Part shown: positions 35,050 to 43,318 of the stretch, piece after piece
How positions within the stretch are numbered: position 1 is the first letter of the stretch
Layout of the letters: each line of letters opens with the position of its first letter
Translations under genes and position numbers: made by a program
Origin: Promicromonospora panici
GTDB lineage: Bacteria; Actinomycetota; Actinomycetes; Actinomycetales; Cellulomonadaceae
Direction: 5' to 3'
NCBI RefSeq assembly: GCF_900608595.1
Contig: NZ_UWYY01000003.1
Span: 124,001-188,000, forward strand
Length of the DNA: 64,000 nt
Notes under the pieces: model-generated
Told to the model about the DNA's origin: nothing
What the model saw: the letters and a program-made list of their open reading frames with translations, nothing else
Databases searched by the model: none

Positions 35050-35826
35050 CTACTTGGCAGCCTTCGTCCCTCGATGGTCGGCCGGCCGCCGGCGCGTCCA
35101 GGCGTCCACGATGTGCGCGAGCATGGTCGAAGCCGCCTCGTCGGCCGACCCGGCCGCGATGGCGGCAAAGACCTGTTCGTGCTCCTGGAGGGTCTGCTCG
35201 TGGAAGGTGGCGGGCACGTCGACGGAGTACCGGCTGCTCTCCCGTGCCCGCTCGAACAGCGACCGCGCAATGCTCTCCGCCAGGCGGTTGTGCGACAGCG
35301 CCATCACGGTCTCGTGGAAGGCGACGTCGGCCGCCAGGAAGCGCGGGACGTCGTCGAGGGACGTCCGCATCTCCTCCAGGATGCCGCGCAGTGCCTCGAG
35401 CTCGGCGGGCGAGCGTGTGGCCGCCGTCTCCCGTGCCATTGCCGACTCCAGCTGCGCCCTGACCACCGTGAGCTCGTCGAGGACGCCCAGCGAGCGATCG
35501 TGGGCGATCAGCGCCTCGAGCACTACACGGTCGAGCATGTTCCAGGACCTGGTGGGCTGGACGACCGTGCCGCGGCCCTGGCTAACGGTCACGAGGCCTT
35601 TCTCCTCGAGCTTCTTGATCGACTCGCGCAGCACGGTCCGGCTGACGCCGAACTGCTGGCCGAGCGGCAGCTCGGGCGGGAGGGTGTCTCCGGGCTCCAG
35701 TTGGCCGGACACGATCAGGTCCACGAGCGCCTCGACCACCACGACCCCCAGACGCTTAGCCGGCGTCCGCAGGGGCAGCGAAAGCGCTCCGGTCATCTGG
35801 TCGTCAGCGCCATCGCGTTCCGTCAT
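35050..35826 (-). CDS. GntR/FadR family regulator
   Basis: 258 residues, ATG 35826. The winged HTH at about residues 30-95 reads LPPELPLGQQFGVSRTVLRE, then SIKKLEEKGLVTVSQGRGT. An all-helical FadR C-terminal (FCD) domain follows with D-x3-H (AADVAFHETVM) and a later His (EHEQVF), the metal/ligand site of the FCD family. It is divergent from the sugar-acid dehydratase gene; ATAC-N5-ACGT sites flank it and precede the ABC importer, so it probably controls the deoxy-sugar regulon in response to a sugar acid. Confidence 0.9.
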   Translation of the reverse strand: MTERDGADDQMTGALSLPLRTPAKRLGVVVVEALVDLIVSGQLEPGDTLPPELPLGQQFGVSRTVLRESIKKLEEKGLVTVSQGRGTVVQPTRSWNMLDRVVLEALIAHDRSLGVLDELTVVRAQLESAMARETAATRSPAELEALRGILEEMRTSLDDVPRFLAADVAFHETVMALSHNRLAESIARSLFERARESSRYSVDVPATFHEQTLQEHEQVFAAIAAGSADEAASTMLAHIVDAWTRRRPADHRGTKAAK

Positions 35827-35860
35827 GTGTGAACTATAGCGAAGGGACCCAGGCCAGCAG

Positions 35861-35873
35861 ACGTGTGATGTAT
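35861..35873. promoter_or_regulatory. GntR-type operator
   Basis: ACGTGTGATGTAT, the reverse orientation of ATAC-N5-ACGT, in the divergent region between gntR and the dehydratase. Confidence 0.6.
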
Positions 35874-35937
35874 GCTGTTTTGGGCGTCATGGCGGCGCCG
35901 CTACCCGATGTCGGGCCCGCGCCGAAGGACAGCAACT

Positions 35938-37107
35938 ATGAAGATCACTGGCTTCCGCCCGCTCACGACTGTCCAGGACTGGGGGCGCCCGGTGGGGGAC
36001 GTCAACGGTTTCATCGACGACGGGATCACCGAGGTCCCCCTGGTCGTGATCGAGACCGATGGCGGGCTGGAGGGTGTCGGCGTGGGATCGCACGCGGACC
36101 TGGACCGCCTCTTCCCCGCACTCGAGGGCCAGGACCCGCGGGCGACCTCCACCCTCCACGACCGCATGCTGGCGCACGTCTTCAAGAGCGGGCACGCGGG
36201 CGCCACCTTCGGCGGCGTCGGGGCGTTCGACATGGCGCTGTGGGACCTGAAGGCCAAGATGGCCGAAGAGCCGCTCTGGCGCACGCTCGGTGCCGCCGAC
36301 CGCTTCGTCCCCGCCTACGCCTCAGCCCTCGAGGTCGCCGTGCCGGACGAGGACCTCGGGGCGCTGCTCCAGGGCTGGGTCGACCGGGGCTTCACCAGCG
36401 TCAAGATCAAGGGCGGCCTCGACCTCGACCGGGACGCCGCGCGGCTCCGCCTGGTCCGGGACCTCTTCCGGCAGAACACGCCGCGACCGGCGCTCATGCT
36501 CGACGCGAACGAGTCGTGGAGCCGCAAGCAGGCCGTCCGTCACATCAGCGAGCTGGAGCGCGAGTTCGACCTGACGTGGGTCGAGGAGCCGCTGCGCCGC
36601 TGGGACGCCGAAGGGATGGCGATGCTGACGCGCTCGGTCCGCGCGGCCGTCGCGACTGGTGAGAACCTGACGGGCCTCGAGCAGCTGCGTCCCCTGCTGG
36701 ACGCGGGCGCGGTCGACATCGTGCAGGTGGGCAGCATGTGGGGCGTGACGCACTTTCTCCGCGTCGCGTTCGTGGCCCACGCGCACGACCTGCCCGTCAG
36801 CCCGGTCGGCTCGCTCGCCAGCCCGGTGTGGCACGCGGCCGCTGCCGTCCCCAACCATCTAACGCTCGAGGTGCAGAGCCTGACCGACCCCGTGGGCCTG
36901 CACACCGACCACGAGGTGGCCGACGGCGGCGTCGTCCTCGGCGACGAGCCAGGCAATGGCCTCTCGGTCGACGAGCATGCCATCACCGAGGTTCACGGCC
37001 GTGCGGGATGGTCCCGGGCGTCCGGGCCGCACGTCCGCCCGGCACGCGCCGGCCTGCGGCTCGTCGCGGAGGAAGCCTCGGGCCGCCTGTCGTCCGAAGG
37101 CCGCTGA
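35938..37107 (+). CDS. Enolase-superfamily sugar-acid dehydratase
   Basis: 389 residues from ATG 35938 (AAGGAC 8 nt upstream). Mandelate-racemase/muconate-lactonising-enzyme fold: capping domain residues 1-125, then barrel with the K-x-K base motif SVKIKGG near 160, metal ligands in LDANESW, WVEEPL and ATGENLTG, and a final SPVGSLASPVWHA segment. Sugar-acid dehydratases of this superfamily convert L-fuconate, L-rhamnonate or similar to 2-keto-3-deoxy acids. Neighbouring lactonase and mutarotase support an L-fuconate-like substrate. Not a cycloisomerase in this context, though the sequence alone does not exclude it. Confidence 0.8.
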   Translation: MKITGFRPLTTVQDWGRPVGDVNGFIDDGITEVPLVVIETDGGLEGVGVGSHADLDRLFPALEGQDPRATSTLHDRMLAHVFKSGHAGATFGGVGAFDMALWDLKAKMAEEPLWRTLGAADRFVPAYASALEVAVPDEDLGALLQGWVDRGFTSVKIKGGLDLDRDAARLRLVRDLFRQNTPRPALMLDANESWSRKQAVRHISELEREFDLTWVEEPLRRWDAEGMAMLTRSVRAAVATGENLTGLEQLRPLLDAGAVDIVQVGSMWGVTHFLRVAFVAHAHDLPVSPVGSLASPVWHAAAAVPNHLTLEVQSLTDPVGLHTDHEVADGGVVLGDEPGNGLSVDEHAITEVHGRAGWSRASGPHVRPARAGLRLVAEEASGRLSSEGR

Positions 37108-37114
37108 GCCCGAC

Positions 37115-37169
37115 AAGGCCCCCGGATGCCGGGTGGTGCGCCTCGCACCATCCGGCATCCGGGGGCCTT
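37115..37169. terminator. Strong bidirectional terminator
   Basis: AAGGCCCCCGGATGCCGG (37115-37132) pairs perfectly over 18 bp with 37152-37169, and the stem continues inward (TGGTGCG/CGCACCA). It lies 8 nt after the dehydratase stop, between convergent genes. Confidence 0.9.
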
Positions 37170-37204
37170 CGTCATCCCCGCCAGGTGCCCTCCTTAGCGC
37201 CTCA

Positions 37205-37672
37205 TCAGCGAAGTACTGCGGGGTCCAGCAGGCCCGACTCCACCAGCTCCGACCAGAGCTCGGCCGGCACACCCTTGTCGTGCCTGTCGAGGTTCGCGTC
37301 GAGCTGTGCGGCGTCGCGCGCACCGAGCGCCACCGCCGCGACGGCGGGGTGCAGCAGCGGCAGCTCGACGGCGGCGGGCAGCGTCGTCCCGTGCCGTTGG
37401 CTCGAGTCGCCGCCCCACCTTCGTCGAGACGACGTACTCCGCACGGGGACGGCCCTTCAGCGCGGCTCCCAGCCGGCGTTCCGACAGCCCGAGACCGTAG
37501 TGCGGCGCCGTGTCGAAGTACCGGATGCCGCGCTCCCACGCGCGGTCGACCGTCGCTGTCGCGTCCTCGTCCGTTGTGGCGCGGCCGAGGTTGCCGAGTG
37601 TCGCGGCCCCGAACCCGAGCTCGGTCAGCCGCAGTCCCGTGGCCCCGATCGGGCGCGATGGCAGGGGGTCAT
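37205..37672 (-). pseudogene. Aldo/keto reductase (L-fucose dehydrogenase-like), deleted
   Basis: The first part reads GATGLRLTELGFGAATLGNL, YFDTAPHYGLGLSERRLG and YVVSTKVGR, the N-terminus of the D-threo-aldose-1-dehydrogenase/L-fucose dehydrogenase branch of AKRs, with catalytic Asp and Tyr present. It is joined, after loss of about 150 residues and a frame change near 37400, to the C-terminal LPLLHPAVAAVALGARDAAQ and ELWSELVESGLLD. The start region is also out of frame. It overlaps the lactonase stop by 4 bp, so it was the next gene in the operon and supplied the sugar-oxidation step. Confidence 0.85.
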
Positions 37673-38517
37673 CGCGCGAGCCCGTAGATTCGGGCGGTGT
37701 TCTGCCCGTCGATGGCCGCCTTGTCGGTCGCCGGAAGGTGGTCGGTGAGGTCCAGGTAGGCCTGCAGCCACGCCCCGTAGCCCCCTTCGAGCTCCGCGAG
37801 CGGCCAGTCCGAGCCGAACAGCAGGCGGCTGGGACCGAACTTGCGCAGCGCGTGGTCGATGACCGGGCGCAGTCGTGCGGTGGTCCATCGGCCCGGCTCG
37901 TCCTCCGTCACCAGTCCCGACACCTTGGCGACGATGTTCGGCCGCTCCGCGACCAGGGCGAGGTCCCGGGCCCAGTCGACGAGCTCCGTACTCCGCAGCG
38001 GCACCTTCCCCAGGTGGTCCAGGACGAACGTCGTCCGCGGATGGTCGCGCACGACGTCGGCGGCCTGCGCCAGCTGACGGTGGCCCACGAGGATGTCGAA
38101 CGTGAGCCCGAGCGGAGCGAGCGCCTCGAGCCCGCGCCCGACGTCGTCGCGTGAGAGCCAACGCTCGTCGTCCTCTTCGAACGTGACGTGCCGGATCCCG
38201 ACGAGCTTGTCGCCCCCGGGCCCCGCCCTCAGCGTGGCGACCTGCGCGGGCACGTCACCGGTGAGGTCGACCCAGCCGACCACGCCGGCCACGGCGTCCA
38301 GCTCACGGGTGTCGTCCAGGAGGTCGGCCGTCTCCTCGATGTCGTTGACGGCTTGGACCACGATGCAGCCACCGACACCGTTGCGGCCCAGCTCGTCCAC
38401 CGCCGACGCCGGGGGGAAGTCCTTGTCGATGCCCGCCATCGTCTCGGGGTCGATCCAGGGCTGCGGGTGCTTCGCGCGCTCCCACACGTGCAGGTGGGCG
38501 TCCAGGGTCTGCCTCAT
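37669..38517 (-). CDS. Amidohydrolase-family sugar lactonase
   Basis: 282 residues from ATG 38517, which overlaps the mutarotase stop (ATGA). Amidohydrolase_2 fold: DAHLHVWE near residue 6 gives the H-x-H metal motif, then VGIRHVTFEED, a FVLDHLGK strand and a final LLFGSDWPL with the catalytic Asp. Family members near such neighbours are L-fuconolactonases (COG3618), hydrolysing the lactone made by the sugar dehydrogenase. It belongs to the minus-strand operon binding protein, two permeases, mutarotase, lactonase and AKR. Confidence 0.87.
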   Translation of the reverse strand: MRQTLDAHLHVWERAKHPQPWIDPETMAGIDKDFPPASAVDELGRNGVGGCIVVQAVNDIEETADLLDDTRELDAVAGVVGWVDLTGDVPAQVATLRAGPGGDKLVGIRHVTFEEDDERWLSRDDVGRGLEALAPLGLTFDILVGHRQLAQAADVVRDHPRTTFVLDHLGKVPLRSTELVDWARDLALVAERPNIVAKVSGLVTEDEPGRWTTARLRPVIDHALRKFGPSRLLFGSDWPLAELEGGYGAWLQAYLDLTDHLPATDKAAIDGQNTARIYGLAR

Positions 38518-38840
38518 GCGAGGTGCCAGACCTCCTCGAGCCGCCGCCACCTGTCGCCGGGCCGTGCCTCGCGCCCGAAGGGCACCTGGCACGGGTCCGT
38601 GTGGGCAAGCCACTCCTTCATCACCGGGTCGGCGTCCACCTGTGCGATGTCGGCCTCGTGGTCGTCGCCCGTGTACTCGTAGTAGCCGAACAGGGTGTCC
38701 TCGATTTGGAAGATCGAGTAGTTGGTGACGTGGTGGGCGGACAGCGCCGCTTCGACCTGCGGCCAGACCGCCGCATGCAGCCGCAGGTACTCCTCTCGCC
38801 GCTCGGGCACCATGTTCACCGCGAATGCGAAGCGTTGCAC
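38514..38840 (-). CDS. L-rhamnose/fucose mutarotase-like protein
   Basis: 108 residues from GTG 38840 with AAAGGAG 6 nt upstream. RhaM/DUF718 fold: FAVNMVPERREEYLRLHAAV with the catalytic-type His, YSIFQIEDTLFGYYEY and the C-terminal EEVWHL. The family interconverts anomers of L-rhamnose or L-fucose. Placed between the ABC permease (2 bp away) and the lactonase, it would speed the anomer change before oxidation. Confidence 0.9.
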   Translation of the reverse strand: MQRFAFAVNMVPERREEYLRLHAAVWPQVEAALSAHHVTNYSIFQIEDTLFGYYEYTGDDHEADIAQVDADPVMKEWLAHTDPCQVPFGREARPGDRWRRLEEVWHLA

Positions 38841-38842
38841 GT

Positions 38843-39751
38843 CTACTCCTTTGTCCCGCCAGCCGTCAGGCCTGCGACGAGGAACCGCTGGGTGAACAGG
38901 AAGATCAGCAGCACCGGGGTGACCGAGACCAGGGTCGCCACCGCCAGCGTCGGCAGCTCGATCGTGGTCACCCCGACAGACGTCGGGTTGAAGGCCGGCA
39001 CGTTGCTGAGCATCTCGGTGAGGCCCACCTGTATGGGTGCCGCAGGTCCGGGCACGGTCAGGAACGGCAGGAAGAAGTTGTTCCAGTTGGCCACGAAGCT
39101 GAAGAACCCCACCAGCGCGATCACCGGAAGCGCCAGCGGCATCGCGATCCTGCGGAACACGGCAACCTCCCCGCAGCCGTCGATCCGCGCGGCGTCGAGC
39201 AGGTCGCGGGGGACGCTCGTGGAGAAGTAGATGTACGTCAGGTACACCCCGAACGGATAGAACGAGAACGGCAGGATCGCGGCGAGAGGAGTCCCGATCA
39301 GGTTGACGGCGGAAAGCTCCAGGAAGACCGGGAGCACCAGCGCGGTGTTCGGGATCAGCATCACGACCAGGGTCGTCGTCAGGAGCACCTTCCGTCCACG
39401 GAAGTCGCCGAGGGCGAGGGCGTAGCCGGCCGGGATCGTGGTCACCAGGGTGATCACGAGGGCGGCCAGCGAGTAGTACGCGGAGTTCCCGAGCCAGCGG
39501 AGGATGATGCCGTCCTGGAAGTGGACCAGCGCGTTCCAGTTGGCGGCGAGGTCCCCGAGGGTTCCCGGTACGAATGGCCCTGTCGTGATCAGGTCGTACG
39601 GCGACTTCCCAGAGGCGATCAGCAGCCACAGCATGGGCACGACGAAGAAGAGGAGGAAGAAGACCGTGACGACGACGGCGAACGCGCGTCCGAGCCAGTC
39701 CCCCGGACTGAGATCGTGGCGGGGTCGTGTGCTCTTGCTAATCGCGCTCAA
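38843..39751 (-). CDS. Sugar ABC transporter permease (MalG type)
   Basis: 302 residues from TTG 39751; a strong GAGGAGG about 6 nt upstream makes this unusual start convincing. Six helices, first at residues 24-46 (VVVTVFFLLFFVVPMLWLL); EAA loop DAARIDGCGEVAVFRRIAMP near 195. It overlaps the MalF-type gene by 14 bp. Inner-membrane channel half of the second sugar importer. Confidence 0.9.
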   Translation of the reverse strand: MSAISKSTRPRHDLSPGDWLGRAFAVVVTVFFLLFFVVPMLWLLIASGKSPYDLITTGPFVPGTLGDLAANWNALVHFQDGIILRWLGNSAYYSLAALVITLVTTIPAGYALALGDFRGRKVLLTTTLVVMLIPNTALVLPVFLELSAVNLIGTPLAAILPFSFYPFGVYLTYIYFSTSVPRDLLDAARIDGCGEVAVFRRIAMPLALPVIALVGFFSFVANWNNFFLPFLTVPGPAAPIQVGLTEMLSNVPAFNPTSVGVTTIELPTLAVATLVSVTPVLLIFLFTQRFLVAGLTAGGTKE

Positions 39752-40700
39752 AGAGGCCTCCTCGGACGACGAAGAACGTGCTCAAGCCGAGCGACACCAC
39801 GAGCAGGATGACGGCGATGGCTGACGAGCCGTTGAGATCTTGCTGCTTGAACGCGTACAGGTAGGCGAGCTGATTCAGCGACCAGTCCGAAGGCACCACC
39901 GCGTGGCTGGCCTGGGAGAGCACCCGCGGCTCCACGAACAGCTGCGCACCAGTCGCCAGAGACATGACGGCCATGTAGGAGATCCACTTGCGCAGCATCG
40001 GCAGCTGGATATGCAATGCGGTGCGCACCACACCTGCCCCGTCCATGCGCGCGGCCTCCAGCACCTCGTCCGGGATGCTGTTGAGCGCGCCGTACATGAC
40101 GACGATCCAGCCCCCGGCCCCTGTCCAGAACGCGATGATTGCGAAAACGACCGGCAGGTTGGCTGGCGAGACCGTCTGGACGAACGTCTCGAACCCGAAG
40201 GCGCGCAGCACGGCCGCCACCGGGCTCACGGAGGGGTTGAGCACGAACAACCACAGCACCACCGACGACGCTCCGGCCAGCGCCCCCGGGATGTAGTAGA
40301 CGAACCGGATGCTCGAGCTCAGCCAGCGCCGCCCGATGCCGTGGACCAGCAGCGCCAGGAGCGTGACGAGCACCAGCAGGGCGACAAGCCAGACCAGCAG
40401 GAAAGCGCCCACGTGGAGGACCGCGGGCCAGAACCTGAAGTCGCCCACCACCCGCGTGAAGTTCGCGATCCCGGCGAACCGCCCGTCACCGTCCAGGAAC
40501 GCGATGAACACGGCATACAGCGTGGGCAGCACACCGAACGCGAGGGCGAGCAGGGCGTAGCCGGAGACGAAGACGTAGCTGACCCGCGACCACCGTCCGG
40601 TGACGGTCCTCTGCCTGCTCGTCGGGCGCCGTCGCCGGCCCCCGCGAGGGGAGCCGGCGGAAGCGTCGGTCAGCGACCGCTCGGCCGATGACGTGGTCAC
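39738..40700 (-). CDS. Sugar ABC transporter permease (MalF type)
   Basis: 320 residues from GTG 40700, which overlaps the TGA of the binding-protein gene (GTGA), so translation is coupled. Arg-rich N-terminal tail then six helices (VSYVFVSGYALLALAFGVLP first), with EAA loop LEAARMDGAGVVRTALHIQL. Partner of the MalG-type subunit. Confidence 0.9.
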   Translation of the reverse strand: MTTSSAERSLTDASAGSPRGGRRRRPTSRQRTVTGRWSRVSYVFVSGYALLALAFGVLPTLYAVFIAFLDGDGRFAGIANFTRVVGDFRFWPAVLHVGAFLLVWLVALLVLVTLLALLVHGIGRRWLSSSIRFVYYIPGALAGASSVVLWLFVLNPSVSPVAAVLRAFGFETFVQTVSPANLPVVFAIIAFWTGAGGWIVVMYGALNSIPDEVLEAARMDGAGVVRTALHIQLPMLRKWISYMAVMSLATGAQLFVEPRVLSQASHAVVPSDWSLNQLAYLYAFKQQDLNGSSAIAVILLVVSLGLSTFFVVRGGLFERD

Positions 40701-42073
40701 TGGATCGTGTACCCGTTCACCTGGGCCTCGTTCTCGATGGCCGCCTCCCACTCCGACAGCAGGTCGACGAGGCTCTCACCGGCCGCCAGCTTCGGCGTGA
40801 CCGTCTTGGCCCAGACCGCCTCCTGGCTGAATCGCGGGTAACCCCAGCCGTCCCAGACCTGGGTCGACGCGGTCGAGACGTTCTCCGCGAAGTCGCCGGC
40901 GAAGAAGCCAGCCTCGGCCTGCTTGGCGAGCCACTTGTCGGCCGCAGCCTCGTACGCCGGAAGCCCGGACGCCAGGTCCACCTGGTAGCGCTCGTCGCTC
41001 GTGACGAACTCGAGGAACTTCTTGGCGGAATCCAGGTTCGCGGAGTGCTGCGAGATGAACCACGTCCCGCCGCCGACGTTGCCGGCAACCGCGTCTTCAC
41101 CCTCCCACGCGAGAGGCAGCCCCGCAGCGATCGTGCCAGGCTTGGCATTGAGAGAGTCCGGGTTGCTGAAGAGCGCGCCCGAGTACCAGACGGGTCCGGG
41201 AAGCATCAGGACCTTGCCGGTGTACTTCTGCACGAACTCCGGGCTGAAGACGTTCTCCTGCGCCAGGACGCCCGCATCGAGCAGATCGTCGATGATTGCC
41301 GCCATGTCCTGCGCGTACGGGTCGGACGTGTCGGAGCTGAGGGTGTTGGCGTCCACCACGGTGTTTACCGGAGCTTTGGCACCCCAGAAGTAGATCTCCT
41401 CGGCGAACGCGTCACCAACACCACCGATGATGTACCCGGGGTGCTCGGCCGCGACCTTCTCCCCCAGCTCCTGGTACTCCTCCCATGTCGTGGGCACCGT
41501 GTAGCCGAACTCGTCCATGAGGCTCTGGTCGTACCACGTCACGGTCGGCGCGAGGTCGTTGCGCAGGCCGTAGACCGTGCCGTCCACAGTGAGCGGCGTG
41601 AGGGCTCCCTCGGTGAACCCGTCCAGGAACGACTGCTCGAAGTAGCCCTTGTTGAGCGGCGCAGCAAAGGGCTCGTCCCCCTGGCTGGCCCAGGCCGCGT
41701 CGTTGTTCTGCGTCGAGAACACGACGTCGGGCCAACCACTCCCGGCCTGGTTGAAGGCCTGGACCTTGGTCTGGAACGAGCCCGAGCCGTCAGCCCCGCC
41801 GTCGTACGTCTCCACAGTGATCGGGATCTCGGGATAGGCCGCCTTGAAAGCGTCCGCGGCCGGCTGCCGTGAGGCGTCGACCCAGACAGTGATGGGGGCG
41901 TCGGCCTTCTGCTCGACGATCGGGAACCCGTATTGCGAGTCCGGCTCTTCGGCCGTCGAAGCACCCGGTGTGCAGGCAGCCAAGGCGAGCATCGATGCGC
42001 CGAGCACAGTGACCAGTGCGACCGACCTCGTGGGGATCCTCGTCAACCGCTCGCGAGTGTGCGGTGTAGTCAT
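40697..42073 (-). CDS. Sugar-binding lipoprotein of ABC transporter
   Basis: 458 residues from ATG 42073 (GAAGGA about 10 nt upstream). Lipoprotein signal ending LALAAC at about residue 34. Mature part is a family-1 extracellular solute-binding protein (PITVWVDASRQPAADAFKAA, WPDVVFSTQNNDAAWA, WPYS-free C-lobe ending NGYTIQ). It heads a six-gene operon with permeases, mutarotase, lactonase and the AKR remnant. A GntR-type operator lies 68 bp upstream. Substrate probably an L-fucose-like monosaccharide or oligosaccharide. Confidence 0.9.
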   Translation of the reverse strand: MTTPHTRERLTRIPTRSVALVTVLGASMLALAACTPGASTAEEPDSQYGFPIVEQKADAPITVWVDASRQPAADAFKAAYPEIPITVETYDGGADGSGSFQTKVQAFNQAGSGWPDVVFSTQNNDAAWASQGDEPFAAPLNKGYFEQSFLDGFTEGALTPLTVDGTVYGLRNDLAPTVTWYDQSLMDEFGYTVPTTWEEYQELGEKVAAEHPGYIIGGVGDAFAEEIYFWGAKAPVNTVVDANTLSSDTSDPYAQDMAAIIDDLLDAGVLAQENVFSPEFVQKYTGKVLMLPGPVWYSGALFSNPDSLNAKPGTIAAGLPLAWEGEDAVAGNVGGGTWFISQHSANLDSAKKFLEFVTSDERYQVDLASGLPAYEAAADKWLAKQAEAGFFAGDFAENVSTASTQVWDGWGYPRFSQEAVWAKTVTPKLAAGESLVDLLSEWEAAIENEAQVNGYTIQ

Positions 42074-42140
42074 GGCTCTGTTCCTTCTTCCTCGGAGAAA
42101 CACACGGCACCGCACTGGCGGAGCCTCACCGAAGTAGATC

Positions 42141-42153
42141 ATACATGTGACGT
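42141..42153. promoter_or_regulatory. GntR-type operator
   Basis: ATACATGTGACGT, third ATAC-N5-ACGT site, between the ABC operon and the divergent dehydrogenase operon; could serve both. Confidence 0.6.
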
Positions 42154-42223
42154 TTCCTCCAAGTCCCGCTACCCTTCGGAAGCGGCGCACCGCTGCGTCA
42201 CCCGACCACCTCAGGAGGCACCA

Positions 42224-43318
42224 GTGCCCAGAACTGAACATCCCCGCGTCGAGCACGCGGATCACCCCATGCCTCGTGCCGGCTCCGTGTCGCGCACGAG
42301 CGCGCGGCCGGAGACGCCGGCAGGCGTGGAGGTGCTCGTGCCGGGGGCACCGGGCGCGCCGGTGGTGCTGATCACCGAGTGCGACCACGACACCTTCGAC
42401 GCGGAGATCGCCGTCGCACGGCAGGGCGGGGTGGAGCTGCGGCTGGCGCAGGCGCGCACGACGGAGGAGCTCGTCACCGCGGCCGCCGGTGCCGCCGGCC
42501 TGGTGGTGCAGTACGCCGAGATCAGCGCTGCGGTGCTGGACGCCCTGCCGGGGCTCCAGGTGGTCTCCCGGTACGGGGTGGGAGTCGACTCGGTCGATGT
42601 CGCCGCGGCCGCCGCGCGGGGCGTCACGGTGTGCAACGTGCCGGACTATGGCACGGAGGCCGTCTCCGACCACGCGATCGCGCTGGCACTGGCCGTATCC
42701 CGGGGCGTCGCCCGGCTGGACCGCGGTGTCCGGGCGGGGCGGTTCGACCTTCAGGCGGTGCGGCCGGTGGGCCAGGTCCGCGGATCGGTGTTCGGCGTCG
42801 TCGGCGTGGGTCGCATCGGACACGCGACGGCGCTCAAGGCACGCGGGCTGGGGTACGAGGTGCTCGGGTTCGACGTGCTCGCGCCCGACGACGACGGCGA
42901 GCTGCACGGTGTGCCCGTGGCGCCCCTCGACGAGGTGCTGCGCCGGGCCGACGTCGTGTCGCTGCACACCCCGTTGACGGCGGCGACCCACCACCTGGTC
43001 GGGAGCCGGGAGCTGGCTCTGATGAAGCCCACGGCGGTCCTGGTGAACACCAGCCGCGGCGGCGTCGTCGACACCGACGCCCTCGTCGCCGCGCTGGGCG
43101 AAGGCCGCCTGCGGGCGGCCGGGATCGACGTCCACGAGGAGGAGCCCGTACCGCTGGGACATCCGCTGACCCGGCTCGAGAACGTGACTCTCACGCCCCA
43201 CCTGGCCTGGTACACGGAGGAGTCCTACACCGAGCTCAAGCGCCGCACCGTCGAGAACGCGGTGGAGGCGATCGCCGGGCGGGTGCCCCGGAACGTGGTG
43301 ACGGAGGAGGCCCGATGA
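42224..43318 (+). CDS. D-2-hydroxyacid dehydrogenase family protein
   Basis: 364 residues from GTG 42224 (AGGAGG 5 nt upstream). D-isomer-specific 2-hydroxyacid dehydrogenase: VVQYAEISAAVLDAL in the catalytic domain, NAD motif GVVGVGRIG near 190, catalytic Arg in LVNTSRGGVVD, Glu in DVHEEEP and His in LTPHLAWY. First gene of a plus-strand operon of three overlapping dehydrogenases, divergent from the sugar importer. It may oxidise or reduce a 2-keto acid product such as lactate/pyruvate or a deoxy-keto sugar acid; the substrate is not fixed. Confidence 0.85.
   Translation: MPRTEHPRVEHADHPMPRAGSVSRTSARPETPAGVEVLVPGAPGAPVVLITECDHDTFDAEIAVARQGGVELRLAQARTTEELVTAAAGAAGLVVQYAEISAAVLDALPGLQVVSRYGVGVDSVDVAAAAARGVTVCNVPDYGTEAVSDHAIALALAVSRGVARLDRGVRAGRFDLQAVRPVGQVRGSVFGVVGVGRIGHATALKARGLGYEVLGFDVLAPDDDGELHGVPVAPLDEVLRRADVVSLHTPLTAATHHLVGSRELALMKPTAVLVNTSRGGVVDTDALVAALGEGRLRAAGIDVHEEEPVPLGHPLTRLENVTLTPHLAWYTEESYTELKRRTVENAVEAIAGRVPRNVVTEEAR

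Noticed and set aside
38514..39629. Single 371-codon frame covering mutarotase and part of a permease gene
   Set aside because: Only the last 108 codons from GTG 38840 are a gene; the rest is the shadow of the permease.
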